From Phalacrocorax aristotelis (Eukaryota > Chordata > Aves > Suliformes > Phalacrocoracidae), in the NCBI RefSeq assembly GCF_949628215.1, contig NC_134277.1:29029058-29093057 (forward strand): DNA of 64,000 nt, written 5' to 3'. The position numbers and the translations under genes are program-made. The notes under the pieces were generated by a model. It did not search any database and had not been told where the DNA came from. It saw nothing but the letters and a program-made list of their open reading frames with translations. This document shows positions 24,801 to 47,845 of this stretch, one piece after another (the first letter of the stretch is position 1; each line of letters starts with the position of its first letter).

Positions 24801-27618
24801 GAGAAGCAGAAGATGAAACCTGAGAGAAGCATCTCTGCTGCTTAGGAAAAAGGTGAAGGTAAACTTCCAGGAAGCTAGCACAGCTACCTCTTCCTGTTAG
24901 TAGTCGTGGATTTATTTGAGTTTGAGATGGAAAATAATTGGCAATAAAAATATAATATTGCAGAAGAAAAAGCTGTTGGCATTTCAGGATTAGGTTTAGC
25001 AAGTGGTAGATTCAGTGTGGACTCCCCATGGTGAAGAAATGAAGCATCGTTTAGTTGGAGGATTCTTCTGTCTGTGTACTCAGTGCCACTGCCTGCTTAG
25101 TGTGGCTGCTCTGAAACTGGGTTGCCTGTGCTGGCAAGCCTCTGTCTCCCGTGACTGGAGGATGAATAAGAAATGGCGGATTTCTTTTTATATGTCCATC
25201 CTTACTTTCTCATTTTTTTGTCTGATGGTAACTACCACATCATGGAAAGCTAGGGTCCTTCAAATTCAGGTCTAAGAGATGATCTGAGAAAGCCTATCTA
25301 TTTCTTCACTGCATTTCATGCTTGGCTTAAGTGATCATATCAGCTCCAGATACATAGTCAGATTCTTCAACAGGTGTTCATCTTTCTCTTTCTCCCCAGT
25401 GACCCAAGAAACTTTTTCTTTCTGTTACTGTCAAGAACCAACTGCCAAAATGTATGTACTCTTGAGGTGGCTGAGAGAACCTCAGATTCCAGGGGTTCAT
25501 GATTCCTATCAGGATATCAAAGCTTCAGGGTTTTGCTCAGCATAGAGACATACCAGCCTATCAACGCTCTCCACTTAATGCTTTCACTGTCCAAATTTTA
25601 GTGAGAGGTTATGTTCTCAAAGATTTGCAAGCCGTTCGCAATGGAAATCAGTCAGCCTGATCAGTCTGAGGTGGAATTGTATAGATCTTATTTTTATAGC
25701 ATGTTCCTGAGGAAAGCTCAGAAAACCAGATTTCATTTAAATAAAAAAAAATAGGGTATTTAACTTTTTAACTTAAAGAGGAAGTGCACAGCATCAGGGA
25801 GAGGCAGCAGAAATGAATTATATACAGCACTCTCCCTGCTTTCTGATGATTCTTGTAGCTGGCCGTCTCAGTCCACAGCTGTCTTCTAATTTGGGCATCG
25901 TTTTTCTCTTCTGTTTTTAAGTTTTTGAAAGGGAAGACAAAGATTATTTCCCTGTTCTCCCCATTCTCTAACATTCTGATGTAAGGCATAAATCTTTGTA
26001 GATGTATGTATACTTACCAGACTGGTTACCTGCTTGCTTTTTCATCTCTCTGTGGAGCTAGGTTTCCTAATTGCCATTAGTCCTACAGAGAGAATGGGGA
26101 AGTTCTGGACAATTTCTTAAATTTTTTTTTGTAGAGATGAAGCATCTCTTCAGAATCTTTCACAGTTTCTTCTTACATGGTGCTTAACTTGCACCTTTCA
26201 TCAAGAGATTAGTCTCCCAGTTCTCTAAATCTAGCTTGTCTGTGTTAGAAACTAAGTCGTATTAAGGCGCTGTCTTTCTTGATATATTCTAACAAAGACC
26301 CTTTTGGAAGTCTGAACTGTTTGTCTGTTGTTGAAAGATCAAAGTCTTCAGCCATTTCTTAGTAGTTCTCTGAATATGGGTAACGAGCTGTGGCGAGACT
26401 TGATATGAAGCCTTAAAGGTGGATCCTTCTTTTGTGAGTGATACCAGAAACATCACAGAGAAAAGTCTGCAGCCTGGAGCAAAGCTCCATCCAAACCTCT
26501 TCACCAAGCACTGTCATCTGTGACACCGTGAAGAGTGATGGTGAAGTGATTCTCTACCACAGAGTTGCTTTGCAAGAGCACTAGTGATATATTTAACTAC
26601 TCGGAATTAACCACAGAGTGCGTGTACTTGTAAGCTGTCACTGAAAGAGAGGTTACTTTCCAGCTGATGAAGTCCTTTGAGAGATTAATTCCCTGTGCAT
26701 TCTCTTCGCTTTACTTGCCCTTCAGGTTTTTAAAAATTGTATCTCTAGCTGAGTTAAAAATGAAATGGGGCCATGCATGCTTTTCATTTATATGCCAGTG
26801 TGCTGAGCATGATGAAGGGTGGGACTTGAGCCCAAAGGAAAAAATCATCCAGCCTTAAGGAAGTGTCTGTACCTCTTGGGTGAATTTGCACGTAGTCTAA
26901 ACTTCTGAGACAGTGCTTATAGAGGTAAATACTCTCTTTCGTGTAGGAATTATCCTGGAGGAATCCCCAAATGAAATTCTTTGGTTTCTTGTTAAGGAGC
27001 AGGTCAAATGGATAATGGCTTTAGTTGCATTTGACCTTTAAAATATGTAACTTTTGATTAGACATCCTTGCAGCAGACAGCAGAAAAGATAATTCCATCT
27101 GCCTGAAGGAATCTGTGATAATTTAGCCTGCAGGGAAATGCTATTAAATGTATTTAATAAGTTCTCCAAGATGAGCAATGCATATTGATTGCCAGTTGTT
27201 TGTGAAGACACTGCTTTTATGATGAATTACCATTGGAAAACTTTGGTTTGATTTAAGGTCAAATAAATTAAACTTTAGGCATCATAGTCCCCAGTTTAAA
27301 CCAGTTAATAAGCCGGAAATTGCCACAGATTGTCATTCTGACTACTTCTGTTTACATCAGTTATTACAGTGCTTGTTTGTAAATGAGGAAGTTTAGTAAT
27401 TAATCTAAACCTGCTGTCGTATTTGGGTTGGCAAATAGGGCAGATACTTCAGAGAAAGTATCTAATAAGCAGAAAGAAGCTTTAATGCTCATGCTTCAAG
27501 GGAGGGCAATCCCATATGCTTGTAAAATCCTCCAAAGAGGACTTAAAATGTCTGTGATTCACTTTTTACGTGAAGATTTGAAGTTACCTGTTTGATAAAT
27601 CATGATCACTTCACCTGA

Positions 27619-31004
<3,386 letters not shown>

Positions 31005-32211
31005 TAACATGATTATGGTTGGGTTTCCTTCTATAAACATATGGGAAACCTTCCTCGTGGCTGAAATTACCAATAATTTTCTTCAAAGAACTGTTTGTTT
31101 GAAAATTTTGTTTCAGCGTTTTAGGGTGGCGTTTGGTTTGTTGGTTTTTTTTTTTTATTGTTTGTTTATTTGTTTTTTAAGGGCTTCTGGCCGAACACAC
31201 TCTGTTTAGAATGCCCTTTCTGTAGAGAACTTGAAAGTTTTTGTGCGAAATGCAAGTGCTTCAAAATTTAGATACTTCAGGCTACAGTAGTAATTAGAGA
31301 CCAGGAGATTAATTTGCTTCATTTTGTATTCTTTTTCTTAGGCAAGACTTAAGTTTCCAGTGTTGTGCTCTGCTTTTTGGTTTTAATGCTTGCTTTTCTT
31401 GCATAAACTGAATGTGGACCATTTTACTTCCATGAAACCACTGTGATCTGTCATGGGAGATCTCCGTATAGGAAATACTGACCAATGAGGTAGCTTTGCT
31501 TATGTGGGAGAACTGGAGCATTGGAATTGTCATTGAGGAGCACTGGCATGCTTAGATGACTCTTAAAATGTGAAATACTTGGTTTACAGCGACTGTTTCC
31601 TGAATAACCAATGGAAGTTTTCTGCTATGGAATAAACTACTGTTTTTTCTAATCTTCTCTAAGATATAGGTTCTTTTCTTGTGAATGGCCACGTAATAGC
31701 AATTTAATGTACAAATCAAGCTATAAAACTTAATCAGAGGTTTAAGATTCCAAAACCTGGTATCTGTAGCTCTTCATTTCGGCAGTAAACTTAAAAAATT
31801 TTGGAATAGTCTTGGCTTCTCCAGAGACTTAGTTGTGTGGACAAAGCAGTCTTAAGAATGAAATATTGTAGTAGTAGAGGTTTTTTGTTAAGTTGGCTTT
31901 CCTAAGGCTGTCTCATCCCTTTAGAAGGGATGTGTGTTGTAACAGAAGAATAAGGAAAAAAAAACCAAACACACAAACCGAAACAGAAAGCCCAAATCAA
32001 TAAACCTTGTTGCACCATCTCCAAAGAGACTATAAAAAGGTATGTATTACAGTGCCACCGTTGATGTTGCTATGACTAGGGTTGTAATCTCCTGTGGTTA
32101 GAGGACATTTCATTTATTTTTCAGACAAATCATCTTCATAAATGCTGTCCTTGGGCTTTAACGGCTTATTACTTGGGATGCGGAACTCGGTCTCCTAAGT
32201 TACTGAATGTA

Positions 32212-32276
32212 CTGGCTCTGATCCAGCAAAACAGTTAAGCACATACTTAAGTGCATTGTTGGATTGGGGCCAGAGG
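32212..32276. repeat. Palindromic MITE-like relic
   Basis: The left arm CTGGCTCTGATCCAGCAAAA and the right arm (GTTGGATTGGGGCCAGAG) are imperfect reverse complements joined by GTTAAGCACATACTTAAGTG. It resembles the palindromic 'GATCCAGCAAAGCACTTAAGC' type of elements common in turtles and crocodilians, with the centre deleted. The family assignment is from memory of that pattern. Confidence 0.55.
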
Positions 32277-35025
32277 TGCTCAGCAGTTTATGCAACCAAG
32301 GCAATAGTGAACCCTTCCTCCAAACATCTAGCTGGGAAGAGTCTTCAGACACAAAAGAAAGTCATAAATTAGGCATTGCCCTTGAAGTCAAGTCCATCTT
32401 TGTGGGCAGAGGGTTGTTTCCTGCTATGTAACTGTTATTTCTGTGAGGTCTGGTCTAGTGGGACATAAAGTGGGACTCCTAGCGCTGTCTTTGAGCTTAC
32501 TAGATCTCATAGCTTGCTTATGCCAGATCATAACAAGAGTAATTTACTCAATGTTACTGCTGGTGAACTTTCTCCTAAGACGACAGTTTAGCTTCTTTTT
32601 AGCCTGGGGGAGTTGGGGAAGCTAGGTTAAAGGTTAGGAATTACTGAACAAAAGATAAACCAGAGGAAACCAAACTTCATTAGTTTCACTGCTAGTGAAA
32701 CAATTTGTTTTTCTTTCAATTTTCTGCCACTCTTTCATGCTGTAACACTCTGTATTTTTTAGAAAGTATTTTAAAATAGCAATCAAAGGTAGTTGGTTGC
32801 TTTGGGTGATGTGTGAAGGATAAATAGACTTGCTTGTGAGATTGGTGTGCATCTAGATGTTCAGCTGGTTTCTTTTAATCTGTTTCCACATTTAGTTCAC
32901 AGTTTTAAGAGTACATGTTCAAACCTTAATTTTCATATGAATTGATCTATCCAGCTGCATAAAATGCTTTGTGCCCTATTGCGAATCTGTATTCATTTGC
33001 CATGAAAGATTAGGGGAATAACATATAACCTGCTAAAAACACTGAGAAGGAATATTACCTTCAGTTTAGGGGCAGCTTGCTACCTATCTATTTTTTTTTT
33101 TCTGATTTAGAGTCTACATTAGTAGCTTTTCTGATTTCTGTTTGGGGTGTCCCATGTAAAATAAAATGCATTTTAGCTCTGTTAACTTCTAAAATTTTGG
33201 TCTAGTGTTCTTGATTTTTTTCTATTAGTCTCTCATCTCTCCAATATAAACTTGTCATTTTTTTTAAACTGTTTCTTTGTTCATATATTGAAGTCAGACT
33301 AGGTGATATATAGGACAAAAATAAGGTTAAAGCAGTTTTATGGATAGTTGTATGGATATTACTTTAATTACTTTTTAAATTTAGCTCCCAGCGAAAATTT
33401 CCTCCCAGCTTCATACTTCCTTGCTTAGTCTTCAGATACACAAATCAATTCAATTCATCTGTTAGACTTGCTTTTTGGTTTTGTAGGGTATGGGGTTACA
33501 TACTTTCTGTTTTTTGCTGACTTGAATTTTTGTAATCCTACTTCTTAAAAAAATGTATTAATTGATTTGGAATATGTCTTCTGTCTTCCCTTGTGCTGAT
33601 TTAGTTCTGTTAGTTCTTTGAAACCCTCTTCTTTTTTTTTAATATTTTAATGATAATAGAAATTGTACTTATAAAAGTAAAATTGCTTATAAAAGTAAAA
33701 ATAATTATTGTAGACATTAGTCTTGTTATTTTTGTGTTTCACAAAAATAGTTGATGATAGAGTAATGTCATGATGTCATTAACTTTTAATAATCTAATTA
33801 ACCATAAAGTTCAGAGGGATTCCATTGTAAGTGGTCCAAACATTCCAAATATTTCATTCTTTTCATTTTAGCCATGTATATGTATATTTTTTCAGATAAT
33901 TCATTTTGCTTAGTTAGCTGAAGGTGTTATCTTTTTTCTTTCATAAAACTAAGTTTAAGTTGGCTTTTTTGAATTACTTTTTAATTGCCTCTTTCTTCTC
34001 AGGTTTACTAATAAACTGGAATCCATTTTCTAATGCATTTATTCAAAGGTCCTGGATATATTTTCCTTCCTGTTTTATAACTTATTGACTAGCTTTCCAG
34101 GAAATTTTGATGGTGTTTCTCTGTTCCCACCATAACTTTTAAGAGGGAACTGGCTTTTGGAGGAGTTGCGATAGGCTTTTGTTCTTTGTCCCATTGTGAC
34201 TGCACAACATAAATGTTGGAGTCTTTGGTCATGTTCATAGGTGTCCTATTAGGAAAAAAAATATTACTGGAACTATCTTTCAAATATACAGAAGTAATTA
34301 GAAATGAAGCAATTTTGTCAGGCTGTCACACAATGTAAGTAAAATGGTTAATGTGTTTCTTGTTTGATTTCTAATGCTTCTGGAAATAGATAGCATGATG
34401 GTTTTATGTACCTATCAGAAAACTTAATCCTCTAATAAAAGAACTTTTTCTAATTTGCACAGATGCACAGGATCCTTACTTAAATCTTCACATTCTTCAT
34501 CTGAAAAGTCTGTTTTTTTCCAAGTGCTCCTTCCCAGGATCCATTATGGGTTTTTGCACTTGCATCTTACCTAATCCATTGGTGACTTCATTGATGCAAG
34601 AAGGAAGAAGCACTTTCCTATGTCTGCCTTTGTTCACCAGTCTGGAGAACAGTTTTTAAATCAAAAGCATTGAATGCTTTGTTCTCAAGAAGTTGCATCT
34701 GAAATAGATGTAAGGCTTGTGAAGAACAGATTATTTTTAAGTGTCCCATTGGTATATTATATCATAGTAGCGTTCCTGATGCTCCTAAATAGGGTGTTCT
34801 TGGTTTTTTTTCCAGCAAAAAGATCGATACTGAAAACAATGTGGTGAATTTTAACAGAGCATTGAGAAATGCATGCTGTTGTCAAATTGAGCATTTCCAT
34901 ACCTTTGCAGGGAGATGAGGGTAGTACGTAACTATATCCAAGAACACGCTGTCCCATAGGGGTTGGCAGGTGTCCTGTCAGAATGCATTTGGCGTAAGGT
35001 TAGTACATGACTGGACACTCTTGTG

Positions 35026-35113
35026 AAGAAAAAAAACAACCCACAAACCAAACCAACAACAAACAACCCCAAAACAACAACAACAACAAAAAAACCCAAC
35101 CCCAAACCCCCCA
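35026..35113. repeat. A/C-rich low-complexity block
   Basis: This is about 88 bases made almost only of A and C, including an (ACA)n run and C3-C6 runs at the right end. The minus strand is therefore G/T-rich with clustered G runs (G6, G4, G3). Confidence 0.8.
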
Positions 35114-37729
35114 GTATCTAGAATGCAGTAATTTCTAGTCATTTTCCATGCATTGAGTAGTATGGAAACTAACAGCAGCTGTACCAAATTAGTCACCCTA
35201 TTTCTTATGTTCAAAGTTTGTGAGGACTTCAGTTTTTAGAATAGTTGAGGCATGACTCATGGAAAGTAACTTCTGAAGTTTTTTCTTATGTTGATCAAGT
35301 TTAATACATAAAGTTTTTAAAAAGTGGAATACTTTTAGTAGATATTTTCATGTAGTTTTTTTGCACTTGTCAAAACTTGGTTTCAATATTAAGGGAAAGA
35401 TAAATAAAGAAGCACAGTAATCTGAAGTATTTGCTGGCATTTTCTATGCGTTAAAAGTAGTTTTACTTGGAAAGAGTGATAAAGATTTAGCTTTTTCTAC
35501 TTGTGCGTATGTTTAGAGGCATGTCTAAAAATATAGATAACTTACTGTACCTCAAATTTTAATTCAGTGGAGGTTGAAATATGTGATTTGGGATATACTT
35601 CCTGACTATGTAAGACTAGATTGTTCATCCAGGTGTGGAAGAACATCTGTGTTATCCTGCAGTCTTTAATTATGTGATCACTTACTGTTTTTTTCCCCTT
35701 CCCTGGAATCCTTGCTTTACCTGTTAGGTAGAGCATAGTATATGCACTTAGTGAGCAGCTGTTCAGTGTTTCTGTTTTCTCCTCATTAGATATAGTGAGC
35801 ATTAGGACACATTAAACCTTGCTTTGAAGTCAGAAATCTGAATTTCTTCCTGGGTTTTTGCTTCTGTATAATAGGAGAGTGTCTGAAATTTTGTTCTCTT
35901 TTTATCACACCTGTGTGAGAAGAAAGGTGATATTATCTACATTTTATGGATGGTGAAACACAAATTCATCAGGCTTCTATAATGTGATTCTTCAGGTAAC
36001 TCAAGATACTGCATGCCATTTTAGGAGTTTAAAGTGTAGCTCTCATAGTCTCCTTCTGCATCTGTGAATGTTGAAGACTTTTGCAAATCAGTCCTACATA
36101 GACTGGGCATCCAGAAAAGGTACCATAAAAGTGAGAGGTTGGTTCAGATGACTTCCTGGCATCTCATAGAATTTTTGTGGTAGAGATGGAAATAAAAATT
36201 TTTTTCTGCATGGCAGTTATTTTTTGGTTACGCTAATTGTGAGACTGTTTTCTTTTTACAGCTTCAGTCTTGTTTTCTACCTCTTTCCTGACTGTGTAAC
36301 AAATGATATTAACGCTTCAGGTCTATCTTATGCACTGAATGAGTCATGGCCTGACGGGGGTGATGGGAATAGCAACATGCAGTCATGTTGTAACGCATAT
36401 GCAATGTGAACTGAGCTGTTGGAACAGACCACACAACTGTGTCCAAACTCTTCAGCATTTGATGTAGCAACTGTAATGTTCTCTTTATAATGTGTTTCTT
36501 TGCTCTTAATTGAAATGTGAAATGGTATTAACTGGAAGGCTCGTAAGAAGAGAAGGGTTTTCCTGCTCTGTTACGTCTGCCTATTTGTATAATATGTGGT
36601 GGTTTTCTGGACAGACTGTTGCTGAAACGGGGAGAATGTGATACTTGGCCAATAGGTTTCATGTCCTCATTGCTAGCAGAAGTGTTGGGTTGAATTTTAG
36701 GCCCTGGAACAACCTGTTATAGTCCTGGAATATATGGGGAAGAGGAAAGCAATAAAATAAAAACGTTCATTTGAAGTGAGAAGGAAAAAGCCATTAATTT
36801 TTTGTAGCTAAAACACTTAAGCTGTTCTCTATGGGTTGAATACAGTCCTCACTGAAGTGAGTATAAAAATGAAATTGAAATCTTGCAGGCATCTTTCCCC
36901 CCTTCACTTTTAAGTAAAACTGTAATTCTCATTTGATTTCTTACATTTAAAACAGCTCTGTCTTTCTGATAAAACTAATTTTCCACTGGGAAGGACAAGT
37001 AGAGCATGCCAGTGTACCACTATGAACGTTTCTATGCACTATATATTGCAGAATGGGATGCAAGATCACTCTGGCCAGTGCCAGCTAGGCTGATGTGAGC
37101 AGGCAGTGCTTACTAGCTTTGGTTTAAGACAAAGATTGCGAACCTTGTATAAGCCTGTGCATCATTTACTTAATTGACATTTTGTCAGAGGTCACCTGAT
37201 GGAAGTAAAGGATGGAATGCAGAGGGGTACTAGAGAATTATGACTTACTAGCAAAACTTGGATGGTTTCATTTATAAATGTAATTCACTTGGTTGTTATG
37301 GCAATCGTATGCCATTGTGTTTGACATTTTCTACGTTCCCTTTTATCCAAATGTGATCTCTGTCGGGGTACTTGTTTTTCTTTCATAATAAGTGACCTTT
37401 CCTGAAAATTGTATTATTAAGTATAATTAGAGATTTATTAGTTGAGGAGGTTTGCTTTTTTAAACTATGATAAAAAATACAAAAGCATAATACTAGCATG
37501 TGTCGAAATGCGTTTTGGAGTTAACTTCACATTAAGAGGATATAGTTGGCTTGGAACACCTGCACATTGTCCCAGCGTTCAGCCTAATTAATGCATGTTG
37601 TGTCCATTATTTTGCATTTTTTTGTGTGTAAAAGTTGTTCTTTCAAAAATGGCTTGTTCGCTGCTCTTAAGGCCTTGCCTCGTTACTTCAGTTATGAGCG
37701 CTACAGGCTGACATTGCTTAGGAGTTTGA

Positions 37730-45189
<7,460 letters not shown>

Positions 45190-46071
45190 ACCAAGGTGGA
45201 GCAGGCCTCTGCCCTGAAACAAGGATTGAGGAGGTGATAGTTCAGATACATCTGCATGAGGTGGCAACCTTTCCGAACAACATGGAATACTTAGCAGCAT
45301 TTGAAAAAAATATCTCAACGCTGTTCTTGGCAGGGACAGAATTCATATTCAGCATTTTTTGTGAGAAAGCAGTAATGCCTGCAGAATCCATATATCATTA
45401 AGCGTTTTAAGTGGAGACTATGCATTTCATAGTATGTTTGACCAGATTAGTACTGTGTCCTGTGTTCTGTTTCAAATTCTACAGTATAAATAAGCTCTAT
45501 ATATATATATAAAAAAAAAAAAAGTTGCCTGTCTGAATAGAAAATGTCTTGCTGTGTTGTGTCCTATGGAAAATACTGTACTTCAGGATTATGTTTACAA
45601 TTGATCCAGGTGTTTATGTTTCTAACTTCTGTAATACACACAATGCAAAAAAAAAAAAAAAAAAAATGGCCACAACAGTTGCACAGTGCCCACCCTATGG
45701 CCTAGCTTCAGGTACTTCTCTCGAAGTGTAAACTCAGGTAACTTGGAATGTATATCATATTGGGATATAAAATATTTTACAGCTACAAAGCTAAAGAGGG
45801 AACATCACTCTTTTGCCTTTCCTTATTTTATGCATTAATATTTCCTCATTACATTCCACTTTCTTGGAATAAGTGCATTCAGATCCAGGTGAACGATGAC
45901 CCTGGACATGGGTGAACATGAGGAGAACCAGCAAATCTGTGATGTATATCACTTTTTCATGTGCTTACAAGCAAAACAACTGTTGCATTTACTGTCATTT
46001 CAATATACGTAAAAATGTGGCATTTAAACGTTTCAGGTGTTGCTCCGTTAATGACTGTTAAAACTGTTGCA

Positions 46072-46077
46072 AATAAA
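46072..46077 (+). promoter_or_regulatory. GLCCI1: Proximal poly(A) signal AATAAA
   Basis: AATAAA is followed 36 bases later by a GT-rich stretch (ATTGTGTGTGAG). It would give a 3' UTR of about 0.9 kb. Confidence 0.6.
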
Positions 46078-47586
46078 GTATTCAGTACTAGGCTGTACAT
46101 GAGAAACATTCCACATTGTGTGTGAGAGGATTTTGAAAGACAAGAATGTTTTTGTTCAAGGACAGAAATTCTTTCAGGTTTCGCAGGGGGTGATGGGGAT
46201 TTCCTCTCACGTTTTTGTTGGCAGTTAAGGATGTGAAATGCTACTGTTACCGTCTAAAAGTCAAATTAATGTTTAGTTTCTCTTTTGGAAATTTTAATTA
46301 ATTTGCTGGTTGGAAATAGGTTTTCAGATTTTGTCAAGCAGTGTTAGATGAGCGGCATTTTATTTATGTAGTGAGCAATTGTGTTTGGATTAAAGTCCAA
46401 AAGTAGCAAGTGGGTGTTCTAAGAGGGGTGGGGAAAACAATAGTTTTAAGTTCATGTTACTTAATCGAAGCTTCTCCCATAACTTTCAGTTACTTAAGTT
46501 GTGTGTGTAAAAGTGTCTTTTCCCCCCTCCTTAAGTGTGAATTAAAAAAAAAAAAATCCTTGTAAAATAATCCTGGTTTTGCAGCCTGGACACTTTCTCA
46601 AAATAGTACACGGCAAGAACTGGTTATTGGTGCTCTTCTATTGTACTGGAACAAGAGGAGCGTTGCTTTCAGAGATAATTTCCTGTGATACAAAGAGGAC
46701 CCCAAAGGCAAAATAAACTTGATGTTCTTGCTCCGTTGCTTTCAGCTCAGTGAAACTGCATTTATGCTGTCTGCTCCTAAGAGAATAAGGTTCACCTTTT
46801 CCAGGAATTGAAGAGATTAGTAGCCTGCAGCTACTGAGCATTTAAACTTGCTCTATTATGTTTTTTTCCTCTTTGAAGATGAGATTGGAGGGGGGTAAGA
46901 GTGAGCCACCAATAACTACTCACTAAATATGTGCTTTCTTTGGAGATAAAGCATCATTTCCTTTTTATTACTGAGGTTTTGTTAATACTCTGTTGCAAGG
47001 TGGAATTTGCAGCCTATAAAACAGTCAGTGTTTTTTGACTCCCCTTGCAGAAAGTACAGAAGGAGAAAGAGATCTGTCTATAACCATTTTCATGTGAAAA
47101 ACCTTCTTGAAACACAACAGCCATCTTTAACCCTACTAATCTCAGGCCTAGGTGAAAACACTATATATTTTATAGACTGAAGATAAAGGGGAGAAAATAC
47201 TCGTGATGTAAGTATGGATTCCTTTTAATATTTTTCTTTCTAGATTAACATTGCAGAATGATGACCTTTTTATGCGCTCTGGTTATGTCCAGATAAGAAA
47301 TCATAGTCTCAGTTATTGGTGTTAGGTTACCAAGGGGTGTGATGAGTGGTTTTTAGATCAGTGATGAACTCTGTACAATATTTGCAATGCCATTACATGT
47401 TGTTCTTATTTTTTCCACGAGAAACTAAATATTAATTAAATTGCACATTTGTTCTTAGCAGATTTGAAGGTTTTGAACCAAATGTGTTGAAGCTAATGCT
47501 TTGCCATGTAAATTTCCCAGCAGTTGTTTATCTCAATTGTATTCTACATCCAGCTGTAGAAATTTGTCAAATATTGTTTAAAGTTT

Positions 47587-47594
47587 TGTACATA
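47587..47594 (+). promoter_or_regulatory. GLCCI1: Pumilio response element TGTACATA
   Basis: This is an exact match to UGUANAUA on the sense strand, about 130 bases before the distal poly(A) signal. Confidence 0.5.
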
Positions 47595-47722
47595 GTTGTA
47601 CTGTTATTTCTAGCCACTGTGCTGAACAGTATTCAAGTTATCACATAATATTGCTTTACACAAGGAAATGTGTGGCTTTTGTTTTGTATTTTTTTGGTAT
47701 AGAAGGTCCTGTGTCTTATTTA

Positions 47723-47728
47723 AATAAA
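47723..47728 (+). promoter_or_regulatory. GLCCI1: Distal poly(A) signal AATAAA
   Basis: AATAAA is followed directly by A and G runs (GGGGGGTGGGGGGGTG). G-rich downstream elements favour cleavage. A second candidate, ATTAAA at 47812-47817, is followed by GTGTGCTCTGTC. Confidence 0.6.
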
Positions 47729-47845
47729 AAAGGGGGGTGGGGGGGTGACACACAGAAGCAGTGGTTCATTTATTTGTTTTGGAAACTCTGTATGAAACAC
47801 CATAGAATGAGATTAAAGTTTAATATTGTTCCAAATTTACATCTA

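Larger units (their letters stand above)
45190..47745 (+). other. GLCCI1: GLCCI1 3' UTR
   Basis: This is about 2.55 kb of AT-rich sequence after the stop, similar in length to the UTR expected for this gene. It contains a TA run followed by A13 (about 45499-45523), an internal A20 tract (45647-45666), two ACATTCCA motifs, a Pumilio-type TGTACATA and several poly(A) signals. The right end is set by the AATAAA at 47723-47728; use of the ATTAAA at 47812 would extend it to about 47835. This was read by eye without transcript data. Confidence 0.7.
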
